47,170 nt of DNA from Henriciella sp. (GCA_013214545.1 JABSQB010000003.1:101236-148405), one strand, 5' to 3'. Numbered from the stretch's first letter, positions 8,069 through 16,646 are shown. The notes: generated by a model not told the origin, from the sequence alone. Translations and numbers: made by a program.

Positions 8069-9403
8069 TCAGGCTTTCGCCTTGGTCTTCGGCTTGGCTT
8101 GTTGGATCAGCTCCAATTGCGCGCCGGTTCCTGAATCGGCCGTGGTTTCGATCCGTTTCGGCTCAGGCATCGCTTTGTCGGGCGGTGCGATAGAGAGCTC
8201 CTGAAATTTGCGCATGGTTGGCATGACCCGCTTGTCGAGCGAGCTGTTCATGGCATTGAAATGACCTACGGAGGAATTCAGGGACTTGCCGAGCTTTTCA
8301 ATATGCTCCGCCATCTTGGCTATGCGCTCGTAGAGCAGCTGGCCGAGCTGGGCCGCTTCGCGGGCATTCTCGGTCATCTTTTCCTGGCGCCAGACATAGG
8401 CGACGGTCTTGGCGAGGCCAATCAGGGTCGAGGGCGTCGTGACAATGACATTCTTTGAATAAGCGCGCTCGAGCAAGTCAGGGGAATGTTCCAGCGCTGC
8501 GGCAAAGAAATTCTCGCCCGGAATGAACATGGCCACGAAGTCGACCCTTTCGTCGAGATTGGCCTGATAGCGTTTTGAAGCCAACGTATCGACATGGCGC
8601 TGCACATTTGTAGCGTGCGACTTCAAGTGGATATTGCGCTGAGTCGGATCGTCTGCGGAAGCGGCGGCCATATAAGCCTCGAGAGACACTTTGGAATCGA
8701 CCACGATCTGGCGACCACCCGGCAGATGGATCACAGCATCCGGGCGTTGGCGCCCTTCCTCTGTCTGGTCATTGACCTGTTCATTGAAATCGCAATGACC
8801 GGACAGACCCGCTTGTTCCATGACATTGCGGAGCGTCATCTCGCCCCAACGTCCGCCGCCTTTCGGGGCGGTTAGCGCATTGACCAGCTTGCCGGTCTCG
8901 GCCGTGTTGCGATGCAGGCTCTCGCCAATGGCTTTGACCTGGGCCTGGATGGCCGACTTGTCTTCAGCTCTGACCTTTTCAATATCGGCGACGCGTTTCT
9001 TGAACTCATCAAAATTCTTGCCGATCGGCTTCATAAGCTCGGACAACTCGCCCTTGGCCCCTTCACGGTGCTTCTTGAAGGTCTCATCCGCCATTTCAAC
9101 GAACTGCGCCTGCGCCTGCTTCATCACTTGCTGCGCCAGCGTGGTGAACTCTTCGCGCTGCTTGTCGGTCTGGCCGCGCAGCTGGGCGAGGGCGAGCTGC
9201 GCTTCTTCAGCCTTGATCTGCTGGGTCTTCAGCTGTTGATCCGTATGCGACAGGTCGGCTTCCAACTCTTCGGTGCGCGCCTGCGCCTGCGTGTGCTGTT
9301 CATTCAGACGATACAAAGCCGCGCCGAGCCCAAGCGCGACGACAATCGCGATCAGGTGAATGAGGTCCAGCCCCGTTTCGCCAATCTGGATGATGGGTTC
9401 CAT
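8069..9403 (-). CDS. rmuC: DNA recombination protein RmuC
   Basis: RmuC is a nuclease-fold protein that limits inversion between short inverted repeats. In this 444-residue version residues 13-31 form one membrane helix, and about 35-175 is a long coiled coil rich in Gln, Glu and Ala. The conserved RmuC domain begins at GGGRWGEMTLRNVMEQAG (182-199), with VDSKVSLEAY, FIPGENFFAAAL and YVWRQEKMTENA following. The C-terminus is lysine-rich (KPKTKAKA). It is a single-gene unit between cysK and a membrane protein gene. Confidence 0.95.
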   Translation of the reverse strand: MEPIIQIGETGLDLIHLIAIVVALGLGAALYRLNEQHTQAQARTEELEADLSHTDQQLKTQQIKAEEAQLALAQLRGQTDKQREEFTTLAQQVMKQAQAQFVEMADETFKKHREGAKGELSELMKPIGKNFDEFKKRVADIEKVRAEDKSAIQAQVKAIGESLHRNTAETGKLVNALTAPKGGGRWGEMTLRNVMEQAGLSGHCDFNEQVNDQTEEGRQRPDAVIHLPGGRQIVVDSKVSLEAYMAAASADDPTQRNIHLKSHATNVQRHVDTLASKRYQANLDERVDFVAMFIPGENFFAAALEHSPDLLERAYSKNVIVTTPSTLIGLAKTVAYVWRQEKMTENAREAAQLGQLLYERIAKMAEHIEKLGKSLNSSVGHFNAMNSSLDKRVMPTMRKFQELSIAPPDKAMPEPKRIETTADSGTGAQLELIQQAKPKTKAKA

Positions 9404-9467
9404 ACGCTAATCCTATACCCGATTCGCTATAGAACATATGCAGAACTTTGTCGATATCTTGGCGAAT

Positions 9468-10070
9468 TCACTGCGCAAGAAATCGGCGGCGATAGAAGAT
9501 CAACGCTATGAACAGGGCGCAGGCAATGCCGACCGCGGCAGGAAACAGCGCCGTCGTCCAGGACACGTTTTCCAGTGCCAAGAGCACGAATCCATTTCGA
9601 ACCGCACCAATCGCAAAGAAAGTCGCACTCTCCTCCTCCGGCGCGTTATAGGCCTTTCGCACCGATGGCCCAAAGCCAAGCAAGTCCACAATGGTGAGGA
9701 CAATCACCGCTGACAAAGCTGAAGACGTTACGAACCAAAGCGGCAGGGCGCTCAGCGCCAGCGTCAGAAACACCCAATCCATCCTTACAATGCTGGTATC
9801 TGCCGCGCGGGTGAGCGCCAAAACAGCGACTCCACCCGTTAGCAAGCCGGACACACCGATCGGCCAGGCGCCAATGCCGCCGCCATCAGAGAGCTGTGCT
9901 GTGAACACGATGATCGTGCCCGCCGCCCAGATGAACCAGGTGAAGACGTGCGGGCGCACCTCGCCGCGCAAGATTCCGCGATAATAAGGAATGAAGGCAA
10001 CAAAGGTCAGAACCAGCGCCGCCGCGCTGAACAAGGCCTTGGCCCCGTCGGCGGCCAGCAGCTCGATCAA
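9468..10070 (-). CDS. Small multi-pass membrane protein, possibly PQ-loop/SWEET-like
   Basis: A 200-residue hydrophobic protein with about six or seven predicted membrane helices and no recognised catalytic motif. Two halves look alike: [26 protein letters not shown] in the first and [28 protein letters not shown] in the second, each a proline-containing helix followed by a short basic loop. This resembles the 3+3 helix design of PQ-loop/SemiSWEET transporters, but I cannot confirm membership. The start codon is TTG, overlapping the ychF stop (TTGA), so translation is probably coupled to ychF. Function unknown. Confidence 0.7.
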   Translation of the reverse strand: MIELLAADGAKALFSAAALVLTFVAFIPYYRGILRGEVRPHVFTWFIWAAGTIIVFTAQLSDGGGIGAWPIGVSGLLTGGVAVLALTRAADTSIVRMDWVFLTLALSALPLWFVTSSALSAVIVLTIVDLLGFGPSVRKAYNAPEEESATFFAIGAVRNGFVLLALENVSWTTALFPAAVGIACALFIALIFYRRRFLAQ

Positions 10071-11164
10071 ACGTTGAACCGGAAGAGCAGGACATCACCG
10101 TCCTGAACCACGTAATCCTTGCCTTCTGCGCGCATCTTACCGGCCTCTTTGGCGCCGGCTTCGCCATTGTTGGAGACATAATCGTCAAAGGCGATGGTCT
10201 CGGCGCGGATGAAGCCTTTTTCAAAGTCACCATGGATGACACCGGCGGCCTGCGGCGCGGTCCAGCCTTTGCGAATGGTCCAGGCACGCGACTCTTTTGG
10301 CCCCGCTGTGAAATAGGTTTGCAGGCCAAGCAGGGTGTAACCCGCATGGATAAGGCGGGTCAGGCCAGGCTCTTCCAAACCAAGCGTTTCCAGAAACTCG
10401 GCTTGCTCGTCTTCATCGAGCTGCGAGATTTCCGCTTCAATCTGGGCTGAAATCACCACCGCTTCTGAACCCTCTTCCGCCGCAAAATCGACGACGCGCT
10501 GGGAATACTCATTACCGGTGGCGGCGCTGTCCTCATCGACATTGGCGACATAAAGCACCGGCTTTGCCGTCAGCAGCTGCAACATGTTCCAGGCTTTGCG
10601 GTCTTCATCGTCCACCTTAGCACGGCGTGCCGGGCGACCTTCATTCAGTTCATTCAGTGCAAGATCGATCAGCGCCACCTGCGCCTTGGCTTCCTTGTCG
10701 CCGGAATTGGCTTTCTTGACCCAGTTCACCTTGCGCTTTTCCAGGCTTTCCAGGTCAGCGAGCATCAGCTCGGTCTCGACCACAGCCTGGTCTGCCAGCG
10801 GGTCAATCTTGCCGGAGACATGAGTGATGTCATCATCTTCGAAACAGCGCAGGACATAGATGATGGCATCAGTCTCGCGAATATTGGCGAGGAACTGATT
10901 GCCGAGCCCTTCGCCCTTGGAAGCCCCTTCGACCAGGCCAGCAATATCAACAAAATTCATGCGCGCCGGGATGATCTCTTTGGAGCCCGCAATTGCCGCC
11001 AGTTTGCCGAGGCGCTTTTCCGGTACCGCGACTTCGCCGACATTCGGTTCAATCGTACAGAACGGGTAGTTTGCCGCCTGCGCCGCCGCGGTTTGTGTCA
11101 ATGCGTTAAACAGGGTCGACTTTCCGACATTTGGAAGTCCGACAATTCCACATTTGAAGCCCAT
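10067..11164 (-). CDS. ychF: Redox-regulated ATPase YchF (OLA1-type)
   Basis: YchF is a conserved P-loop NTPase that binds ribosomes and prefers ATP. The 365-residue protein shows GLPNVGKST (9-17), the G3 region [35 protein letters not shown] in the G4 position, and a C-terminal TGS domain ([18 protein letters not shown]). GGAGG lies 5 bases before the ATG. In many alphaproteobacteria ychF follows pth directly; here a plus-strand TIR-like gene separates them. Its stop codon overlaps the start of the next membrane protein gene. Confidence 0.97.
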   Translation of the reverse strand: MGFKCGIVGLPNVGKSTLFNALTQTAAAQAANYPFCTIEPNVGEVAVPEKRLGKLAAIAGSKEIIPARMNFVDIAGLVEGASKGEGLGNQFLANIRETDAIIYVLRCFEDDDITHVSGKIDPLADQAVVETELMLADLESLEKRKVNWVKKANSGDKEAKAQVALIDLALNELNEGRPARRAKVDDEDRKAWNMLQLLTAKPVLYVANVDEDSAATGNEYSQRVVDFAAEEGSEAVVISAQIEAEISQLDEDEQAEFLETLGLEEPGLTRLIHAGYTLLGLQTYFTAGPKESRAWTIRKGWTAPQAAGVIHGDFEKGFIRAETIAFDDYVSNNGEAGAKEAGKMRAEGKDYVVQDGDVLLFRFNV

Positions 11165-11311
11165 CTCAGCCTCCGAAAATCTGCTGGCCGGGGCTTAGCG
11201 CATTTTCACGCGATGAACAGGCCTTTTGTGTTGTCAGCGAACCGCTGCGCCGCATTACAGACTGGTCATCCGGCACAGTCTTTGCGACACTGAGCGCCTA
11301 GGGAGGCGTTG

Positions 11312-12184
11312 ATGGCGCGTTATGACGTGTTTCTGGCCAGCACTATGGCTGACCGCGAGAAAGCTGAATTGATTGTTCGGCGCTTGCGGGCGCTGAAGTT
11401 CAAAGTGCGCTATGACAAGAAACGCGAACACACGACACCGACCCCGAAAGACTATCGTGATGCGGACAATGCGCGGGCGACCCTGATCCTTTGGTCCGCC
11501 GCGGCATGCGAGACAGACAGCCCTGACAGCGACTGGGTTCATGCCATCGCCCACCATGCCCGGTCAAAGACGGACGTTTTGGTTCAGGCGAGCCTCGATA
11601 CTGCGATCCCGGACGAACCGTTGAGCAAGGATCAGAGATTTGATCTGTCCGGTATGGGGCCGCGTAAGCTGGTCGAAGGGTATTATCAGTTGGTCGAAGA
11701 CCTTGGCGCGCGCGATGGGCGGACCGATCTGCGCGACTGGCTCGCCCTGAAAGCCAGCGACAAGGACGGCAAGGAGATTTGGAAGGAAAACCATCCAAAC
11801 GATCCATTGGCCCTGGTTGGGAAAGCCAAAGCAGCGCCCACGACTGCAGCCCCTGCACCGAAACCTAGGCCAGCCCCGGCGGCACCAGAAATCACGGCCT
11901 CCCGCAGCTTTGTGGCCAATCTGGAAGCACCGGCTTCAAGATCAAAAACGTCCCGGCAAGATCAACTCGAAACCATGATGCTAAGCGCCGTCGGTGCAGT
12001 CATTATCGGCATGTTGCTGCTCAGCGCCGCCTTGCGGTCAAGCATTGCCGAAACCGTACCCACCAGCGCCGACGGGACGCAGCTGGTGGAACAGTGTCCG
12101 GCCGGACAGATCCCAGCCTATCTTCTGGATCAATGGGTTCGACCACCGCTCGAGCCGGGCCCGATCATCGACGATACGGAATGA
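11312..12184 (+). CDS. TIR-like domain protein with C-terminal membrane anchor
   Basis: A 290-residue protein. Residues 3-130 follow the TIR layout: YDVFLASTMADREKAELIVRRL, then ARATLILWSAAACETD, SDWVHAIAHHA, VLVQASLDTAIPDE and QRFDLSG. NADase TIR domains usually have Glu in the helix after the conserved Trp (WxxxE); here that position is Ile79 (W75-VHAI), so NAD hydrolysis is doubtful and a scaffold role is possible. A Pro/Ala linker (171-193) leads to one membrane helix (222-241) and a 49-residue tail. The ATG at 11312 has GGGAGG 5 bases upstream (11301-11306); a TTG at 11309 would be too close. It lies in opposite orientation between pth and ychF. Function unknown. Confidence 0.72.
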   Translation: MARYDVFLASTMADREKAELIVRRLRALKFKVRYDKKREHTTPTPKDYRDADNARATLILWSAAACETDSPDSDWVHAIAHHARSKTDVLVQASLDTAIPDEPLSKDQRFDLSGMGPRKLVEGYYQLVEDLGARDGRTDLRDWLALKASDKDGKEIWKENHPNDPLALVGKAKAAPTTAAPAPKPRPAPAAPEITASRSFVANLEAPASRSKTSRQDQLETMMLSAVGAVIIGMLLLSAALRSSIAETVPTSADGTQLVEQCPAGQIPAYLLDQWVRPPLEPGPIIDDTE

Positions 12185-12191
12185 TTGGTGT

Positions 12192-12785
12192 CTAGACCTG
12201 TTTCGGGTCGTGCTTCGGGGCTGGAGCGAGGCGCATGACTTCAGTCTGATAGCGCTCATCCCCGTCTGACAACAGCAAAGGCAGAGCGCGCGAAGCGGCG
12301 TCGATCAAGGCGTCGCGCCAAGCCTCGTCCGCTTTCGCAAACTCAGACAGGACGTAGGGCATGACCCGCGACTTGTCGCCAGGATGACCGACGCCCATGC
12401 GAACCCGGCGAACCTCTGCGCCAACATGGGCAATCATCGATCGGATCCCGTTATTGCCGGAATGCCCGCCGCCGCGCTTCACCCGCGTGCGTCCAGGCGC
12501 AAGGTCGATTTCATCGTGAAAGACGGTGACGTCAGCCGCCGACAATTTGTAGAATTGAAGCGCTGCCTGCGCCGCGCGGCCGGTCTCATTGTAATAAGTG
12601 TCCGGCTTCATGAGCAGCACTTTCTCGCCGCCCACTTTGCCTTCGCTGATCTGACTCTGGAATTTGCTGCGCCACGGCCCGAAGCCATAGTCGGACGCAA
12701 TCGCATCCATCACCATGAACCCGAGATTGTGCCGCGTGCGCAGATACTTCGGCGCAGGATTTCCTTGTCCGACAAAGATATGCAT
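12192..12785 (-). CDS. pth: Peptidyl-tRNA hydrolase
   Basis: Pth releases tRNA from peptidyl-tRNA that drops off ribosomes. From the ATG at 12785 the protein has 197 residues, the usual size, beginning HIFVGQGNPAPKYLRTRHN with catalytic His19. It also has YYNETG, FHDEIDLAPG and GGGHSGNNGIRS, the family's Asn and Asp positions. Gln6 in VGQGNP replaces the usual Leu. AAAGGA lies 7 bases before this ATG. A GTG at 12878 that overlaps the rplY stop would add 31 residues, but they match no Pth region and a strong hairpin lies within them, so I reject it. It is downstream of rplY in a conserved order. Confidence 0.95.
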   Translation of the reverse strand: MHIFVGQGNPAPKYLRTRHNLGFMVMDAIASDYGFGPWRSKFQSQISEGKVGGEKVLLMKPDTYYNETGRAAQAALQFYKLSAADVTVFHDEIDLAPGRTRVKRGGGHSGNNGIRSMIAHVGAEVRRVRMGVGHPGDKSRVMPYVLSEFAKADEAWRDALIDAASRALPLLLSDGDERYQTEVMRLAPAPKHDPKQV

Positions 12786-12823
12786 GACCGGGTCCTTTGA
12801 GACGTCATCGCCAGAATCAATAA

Positions 12824-12853
12824 TGGCGGGGCGGCCGCGAAGCCACCCCGCCA
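12824..12853 (-). terminator. Hairpin between rplY and pth
   Basis: Arms TGGCGGGG (12824-12831) and CCCCGCCA (12846-12853) enclose a loop that can add three more pairs (GGC/GCC). On the minus strand it follows the rplY stop and is trailed by TTATTGATTC, only moderately T-rich. It may act as a weak terminator or processing point that lowers pth relative to rplY. Confidence 0.55.
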
Positions 12854-12874
12854 CCAAATTGATTAGCGATTTGA

Positions 12875-13543
12875 TCACTCTTCGGCAGCGCCTTCTTCGT
12901 CGCCGCCCTGCTTGGTGGCTTCGACTTCATCTGCCTCTGGTGCTTCATCCTCTGCGCCTTCTTCGACGTCAGCGGCGATACCACGGCCAACAACCGAAGC
13001 GATGGTAAAGTCGCGATCGGTAATCGTCGGCTCTGCACCGCCTGGAAGCGAGATATCAGAGATTTTGACATTGTCACCAATGTCGAGACCGGTGAGGTCG
13101 GCATCGAGAGAATCCGGAATGCTGTCCGCGCGAACGTTCAGCTCGACCGCGTGACGGACAACGTTCAGCGCGCCGCCTTTCTTCAGACCTGGCGACTCTT
13201 CTTCGTTGAGGAAGTTCACGGTGACTTCCACAGTAATGATCTGGTCTTTCTTAACGCGGAACAGATCCACGTGCTGCGGCTGATCGCTGACCGGGTGCAT
13301 CTGGATCGCCTGCGGGATCACCATCTGCTTCTTGCCGTCGTGCACAAGCGTCGCGGTTGAAGACAGGAACTGACCCGTGTTGATCGCCTTCACAACCTCA
13401 TTCTTCTTGAGATTGATCGCGACTGGGTCTTCGCCGCCGCCATACAGCACGCCTGGTACAAAGCCCTGACGACGGGCTTCACGTGCGCCACCTTTACCAA
13501 TGCGCTCACGCACATCGACATTGAATACGATATCTTTTGACAT
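12875..13543 (-). CDS. rplY: 50S ribosomal protein L25/general stress protein Ctc
   Basis: Ribosomal protein bL25 of the long Ctc type, which binds 5S rRNA. The 222-residue protein has the N-terminal L25 domain (about 1-95: VRERIGKGGAREARRQGFVPGVLYG, then MHPVSDQPQHVDLFRV) and the C-terminal TL5 domain (about 96-190: LNVRADSIPDSLDADLTGLDIGD). It ends in a very acidic tail of about 35 residues (EEGAEDEAPEADEVEATKQGG), as in many alphaproteobacteria. It precedes pth as expected. Its upstream side borders the divergently transcribed blaI; a leader of about 200 bp separates them. Confidence 0.97.
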   Translation of the reverse strand: MSKDIVFNVDVRERIGKGGAREARRQGFVPGVLYGGGEDPVAINLKKNEVVKAINTGQFLSSTATLVHDGKKQMVIPQAIQMHPVSDQPQHVDLFRVKKDQIITVEVTVNFLNEEESPGLKKGGALNVVRHAVELNVRADSIPDSLDADLTGLDIGDNVKISDISLPGGAEPTITDRDFTIASVVGRGIAADVEEGAEDEAPEADEVEATKQGGDEEGAAEE

Positions 13544-13693
13544 GTTTTTTCCTTTCGCCCTGAAGTCCGCCCTGGCCTTGAATAGAGCCCGTTGGGTGAC
13601 AGCCTGACAGGTACGGCCTCGCGCCGCCCTTTCTTCAAGGCGCTGCCCTTACAGGAAACAAAGGCAGGCTGCAACCGAGAAGCCGCATAGAAC

Positions 13694-13740
13694 TTGACTC
13701 TTCCGGGGTTACAGCCGTAGTTTTACAGCTGTAGCGAAAG
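13694..13740 (+). promoter_or_regulatory. blaI promoter with two BlaI-type operators
   Basis: A TTGACT -35 (13694-13699) is followed after 18 bases by a weak -10, TAGTTT (13718-13723). The core is overlapped by two copies of a 10-base element: TACAGCCGTA (13710-13719, one mismatch from a palindrome) and TACAGCTGTA (13724-13733, perfect palindrome). Their centres are 14 bp apart. BlaI/MecI repressors recognise TACA...TGTA dyads, so this is a likely autoregulatory operator pair for the blaI gene starting at 13752. Confidence 0.65.
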
Positions 13741-13751
13741 AGAGGGACCCG

Positions 13752-14132
13752 ATGGCCAACCCTAACCCATCAGAGCTCGTGATCCTGAAATATCTCTGGA
13801 ATAGCGGCGCCAAAACTGCTCGCCAACTGCACGAGGCCGTCGGCCCGTCGCAAGACTGGCAGCTTTCGACGACCAGAACCGTGCTCGGGCGCATGGAAGC
13901 CAAAGGCTGGGTCCAGCGCAACGGATCGGTCGATCCGGTCACGTTTGAGCCGCTGCTCGATCGCGTCGAAACCCTGGGCAGTCTGGTGCGCCATCTCGCA
14001 CGCAAAGTACTGGATATGGATGGCCCTATTCCAGCCACCATGTTCGCGGAAAGTCCGCACCTGTCCAATGACGAGCTTGATGAGCTCGATTCCATAATCA
14101 ATGCGGCGGAAGCCAAAGAAAACGGAGAGTAG
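13752..14132 (+). CDS. BlaI/MecI/CopY family transcriptional repressor
   Basis: A 126-residue winged-helix repressor. The N-terminal half is the DNA-binding domain (SELVILKYLWNSGAKTARQLHEAV, then LSTTRTVLGRMEAKGWVQR), the C-terminal half the dimerisation helices. AGAGGGA lies just before the ATG. It is followed 3 bp later by an M56/M23 metallopeptidase, mirroring blaI-blaR1/mecI-mecR1 pairs in which the membrane protease relieves repression. No beta-lactamase or PBP gene is adjacent, so the regulated target is either this operon or elsewhere. A TACA/TGTA operator pair overlaps the promoter. Confidence 0.9.
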   Translation: MANPNPSELVILKYLWNSGAKTARQLHEAVGPSQDWQLSTTRTVLGRMEAKGWVQRNGSVDPVTFEPLLDRVETLGSLVRHLARKVLDMDGPIPATMFAESPHLSNDELDELDSIINAAEAKENGE

Positions 14133-14135
14133 AGT

Positions 14136-15536
14136 ATGTCAGCCCTCTGGTTCATCGCGTTTACGCTGATCTGGACGGGGTTACTTGCGGGGGGAGCTCA
14201 TTATCTGAGCCGTGAGCCCGTACCGGCCCGGTTCGCGCACACCATCTGGCGGGGTGCCGCCATTCTCGCATTCCTGCCTTGGGTGATTGCCGGGATCTAT
14301 GCCCTGATCCCGTCCCCAATCGCCACACCCATTCCTGACCTGCCTTATATTGGCGGCGCTGCAGAAGCCCTCTACGCAAACGGCGCGGTCCAGGCCGCGA
14401 CCGAGTCAAACGCCGCCCCGATCATCGGTATGATCCTGCTGGCCATCCTTGCTGGCGGATGGCTCGCTCGGCTTGGCATGAATGCCCTGTGTCAGATCAG
14501 ATTGCAGAACATCAAGAAAATCGCCGAGCCGCACGCGCAGGTAAATTCGAACACCTGGGCGCGGAAGCTGGGCCTGAAACGGGCCCCCGCCACGGCCAGC
14601 ATCCCGCATGGGTCGCCGTTCCTGGCCGGGATCCGCGAACGCACGATTTACTTGCCGGAAGCAATTTCGGACCAACGCGATGCCGACATTATCCTCGCGC
14701 ACGAGTGCACGCACATTTCACGCGGCGATCTGGTCACCCGGCCGTTCGAGCGCCTGGTCGCCGATGTCTTCTGGTTCTCACCTTTTGCCTGGGTCATGCG
14801 CCGCCAGCTCGATTATTGGCGCGAAGCCGCATGCGATGAGCAGACTGCAGCACTGACCGGTGATAATTTCGCTTATGCTCGCGCGCTGGCGAATACCGCC
14901 CGTGTGACGCGACCGCACCCAATGCAGACCCTGCCGGTCGCGGCTTTCATTCTGCCGCGCCACGAAACGCTCAAGAAGCGCCTGACACAGCTCCTGGAGC
15001 GCGATGCGCGCAAACCGCGTCAGCGACTGGCCGGTCTGGCTTTACTCGCCGGGTTACTGTTGGCGCCGCTCTCGCTCGCTCAGGCAACCTCGGTTGTCAG
15101 TGGCAATGTGTTTACCCATGCCGTCTTCCTGGAAACCCATGTGAAAGTGAGTCAGCCCTTCGGAAAGATTTACAACGAAGCTGGCGACAAGAACTGGTGG
15201 CATAGCGGGGTCGATATCAAGGCCAAGGAATATACGCCCATCCATAGCCCAACAGACGCTAAAGTGATCTGGACCGGCAAGAAGGACGATTATGGCTACA
15301 CGGTCGACCTCTGGCTGGAAGACGGTCGCAAGATGCGCTTCTCGCAAATGTCGAAAATCCTCGTCGAGGAAGGTCAGAAGATCAAAGCGGGCACTGTGCT
15401 CGGCAAAGTCGGCAAGACCGGACGCGGCGTCCGCTACCCGCACCTGCACCTTGAGGTCTACAAGGATGGCGAACATCTTGACCCGCTCGAGGTCAAAGGG
15501 CTGGTCCTTTACAAAGGCTGCTGCGAGGCAGGCTAA
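14136..15536 (+). CDS. M56 (BlaR1-like) membrane peptidase fused to an M23 peptidase domain
   Basis: A 466-residue two-protease fusion. Membrane segments lie at about 3-23, 38-60, 96-113 and 299-315. The M56 domain between them carries zinc motif HECTH (189-193) and EAACDEQ with Glu230 as probable third ligand, facing the cytoplasm as in BlaR1. In place of the BlaR1 penicillin-binding sensor, the periplasmic C-terminus is an M23 domain: HSGVD (His356, Asp360) and HLHLE (His436, His438). The usual central catalytic histidine (YGHMS in LytM) is Gln404 here (RFSQMS), so hydrolysis may be reduced and the domain might bind peptidoglycan as a sensor. It is coupled to blaI and followed by a strong terminator. 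Confidence 0.88.
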   Translation: MSALWFIAFTLIWTGLLAGGAHYLSREPVPARFAHTIWRGAAILAFLPWVIAGIYALIPSPIATPIPDLPYIGGAAEALYANGAVQAATESNAAPIIGMILLAILAGGWLARLGMNALCQIRLQNIKKIAEPHAQVNSNTWARKLGLKRAPATASIPHGSPFLAGIRERTIYLPEAISDQRDADIILAHECTHISRGDLVTRPFERLVADVFWFSPFAWVMRRQLDYWREAACDEQTAALTGDNFAYARALANTARVTRPHPMQTLPVAAFILPRHETLKKRLTQLLERDARKPRQRLAGLALLAGLLLAPLSLAQATSVVSGNVFTHAVFLETHVKVSQPFGKIYNEAGDKNWWHSGVDIKAKEYTPIHSPTDAKVIWTGKKDDYGYTVDLWLEDGRKMRFSQMSKILVEEGQKIKAGTVLGKVGKTGRGVRYPHLHLEVYKDGEHLDPLEVKGLVLYKGCCEAG

Positions 15537-15554
15537 GCCTGAAGAAGTCCAACA

Positions 15555-15585
15555 AAAAAGCTCGGGTTCTTCGCCCGAGCTTTTT
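15555..15585. terminator. Bidirectional intrinsic terminator
   Basis: Arms GCTCGGG (15560-15566) and CCCGAGC (15574-15580) with a 7-base loop are flanked by five A on the left and five T on the right, giving a 12-bp stem. It works on both strands and separates the M56/M23 gene (plus) from prs (minus). Confidence 0.93.
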
Positions 15586-15605
15586 CTTGTCTGAAACATG
15601 CGGCG

Positions 15606-16538
15606 CTAGTCGAACAGTTTCGACACACTCTCATTATTTGCGATCCGACGGATCGCTTCGCCGAGCAGCGGTGCCACGGAAAGCACGCGCAGTTTCTTGG
15701 ATTTCAGATCAGCATCAGCCGGCTGGATCGTGTTGCAGATCACAAGCTCGTCCATCTCCGACTTATCGACCCGGCCGACGGCGTTGTTGGAAAGCACGCC
15801 ATGGGTGATATAGGCGCTCACTGAGGTCGCGCCTTCCTTCTTCAGAGCTGCAGCGGCGTTACAGAGCGTGCCGCCGGAATCGCAGATATCGTCGACGAGA
15901 ATGCACTGCCGCCCATCGACATCGCCAATGATGTTCATGACTTCCGATTTACCCGCCTCGGGTCGTCTTTTGTCGACGATGGCAAGGTCGGCGCCAATCC
16001 GCTTGGCGAAGGAACGGGCCCGGACCACACCGCCCACGTCGGGCGAGACGACCATCAGCTTGTCCCCGCCAAGCCGGCGCTGCACGTCTTCCACCATGAC
16101 GGGAAGCGCCACCATATTATCGGTTGGAATATCGAAGAAGCCTTGGATCTGGCCCGCGTGCAAATCCATGGTCAGCACCCGGTCCGCGCCAGCCGCTGAA
16201 ATCAGATTGGCGACGAGCTTGGCTGAGATCGGCGTCCGGCCATCGGTTTTGCGATCCTGACGGGCATATCCGAAATATGGGATCACCGCCGTGATCCGTG
16301 CCGCCGACGCCCGGCGCAGGGCATCGATGCAGATCAGCAATTCCATCAAATTGTCATTAGCCGGTTTGCAGGTGGACTGAATGATGAACACGTCTTCGCC
16401 GCGGACATTCTCATTGATCCGAACGAAAATCTCATTGTCGGCAAAATTCTTCACCTCGGCATCGGTTAGCGGACAATCGAGATGATCTGCGATGGCCTCA
16501 GCCAGAGGTCGGTTCGCATTGCAGGAAATGAGTTTCAT
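15606..16538 (-). CDS. prs: Ribose-phosphate pyrophosphokinase
   Basis: Prs makes PRPP from ribose 5-phosphate and ATP, feeding purine, pyrimidine, histidine and tryptophan synthesis. The 310-residue protein is of standard length. Motifs: [13 protein letters not shown] near the N-terminus, FGYARQDRK (89-97, ATP binding), the catalytic loop around KRRPEAGK, and the PRPP-binding loop [10 protein letters not shown] (215-224). AGGTGG precedes the ATG by about 8 bases. In many relatives prs leads to rplY-pth-ychF on the same strand; here the blaI pair intervenes in opposite orientation. Confidence 0.98.
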   Translation of the reverse strand: MKLISCNANRPLAEAIADHLDCPLTDAEVKNFADNEIFVRINENVRGEDVFIIQSTCKPANDNLMELLICIDALRRASAARITAVIPYFGYARQDRKTDGRTPISAKLVANLISAAGADRVLTMDLHAGQIQGFFDIPTDNMVALPVMVEDVQRRLGGDKLMVVSPDVGGVVRARSFAKRIGADLAIVDKRRPEAGKSEVMNIIGDVDGRQCILVDDICDSGGTLCNAAAALKKEGATSVSAYITHGVLSNNAVGRVDKSEMDELVICNTIQPADADLKSKKLRVLSVAPLLGEAIRRIANNESVSKLFD

Positions 16539-16646
16539 TGATGTGCCACCTTTGCCCGTAACCCTGCCTACGGCTTAAAGACGAAGGCTGGGTGAGTCGC
16601 AAGGTGACTCTTCTGTGACGTGGTGCGTTTTGGCAGCCAGTGTGTC

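Noticed and set aside
12786-12878. GTG overlapping the rplY stop as pth start
   Set aside because: The extra 31 residues are not Pth-like and are interrupted at RNA level by a stable hairpin. The ATG at 12785 has a good Shine-Dalgarno.
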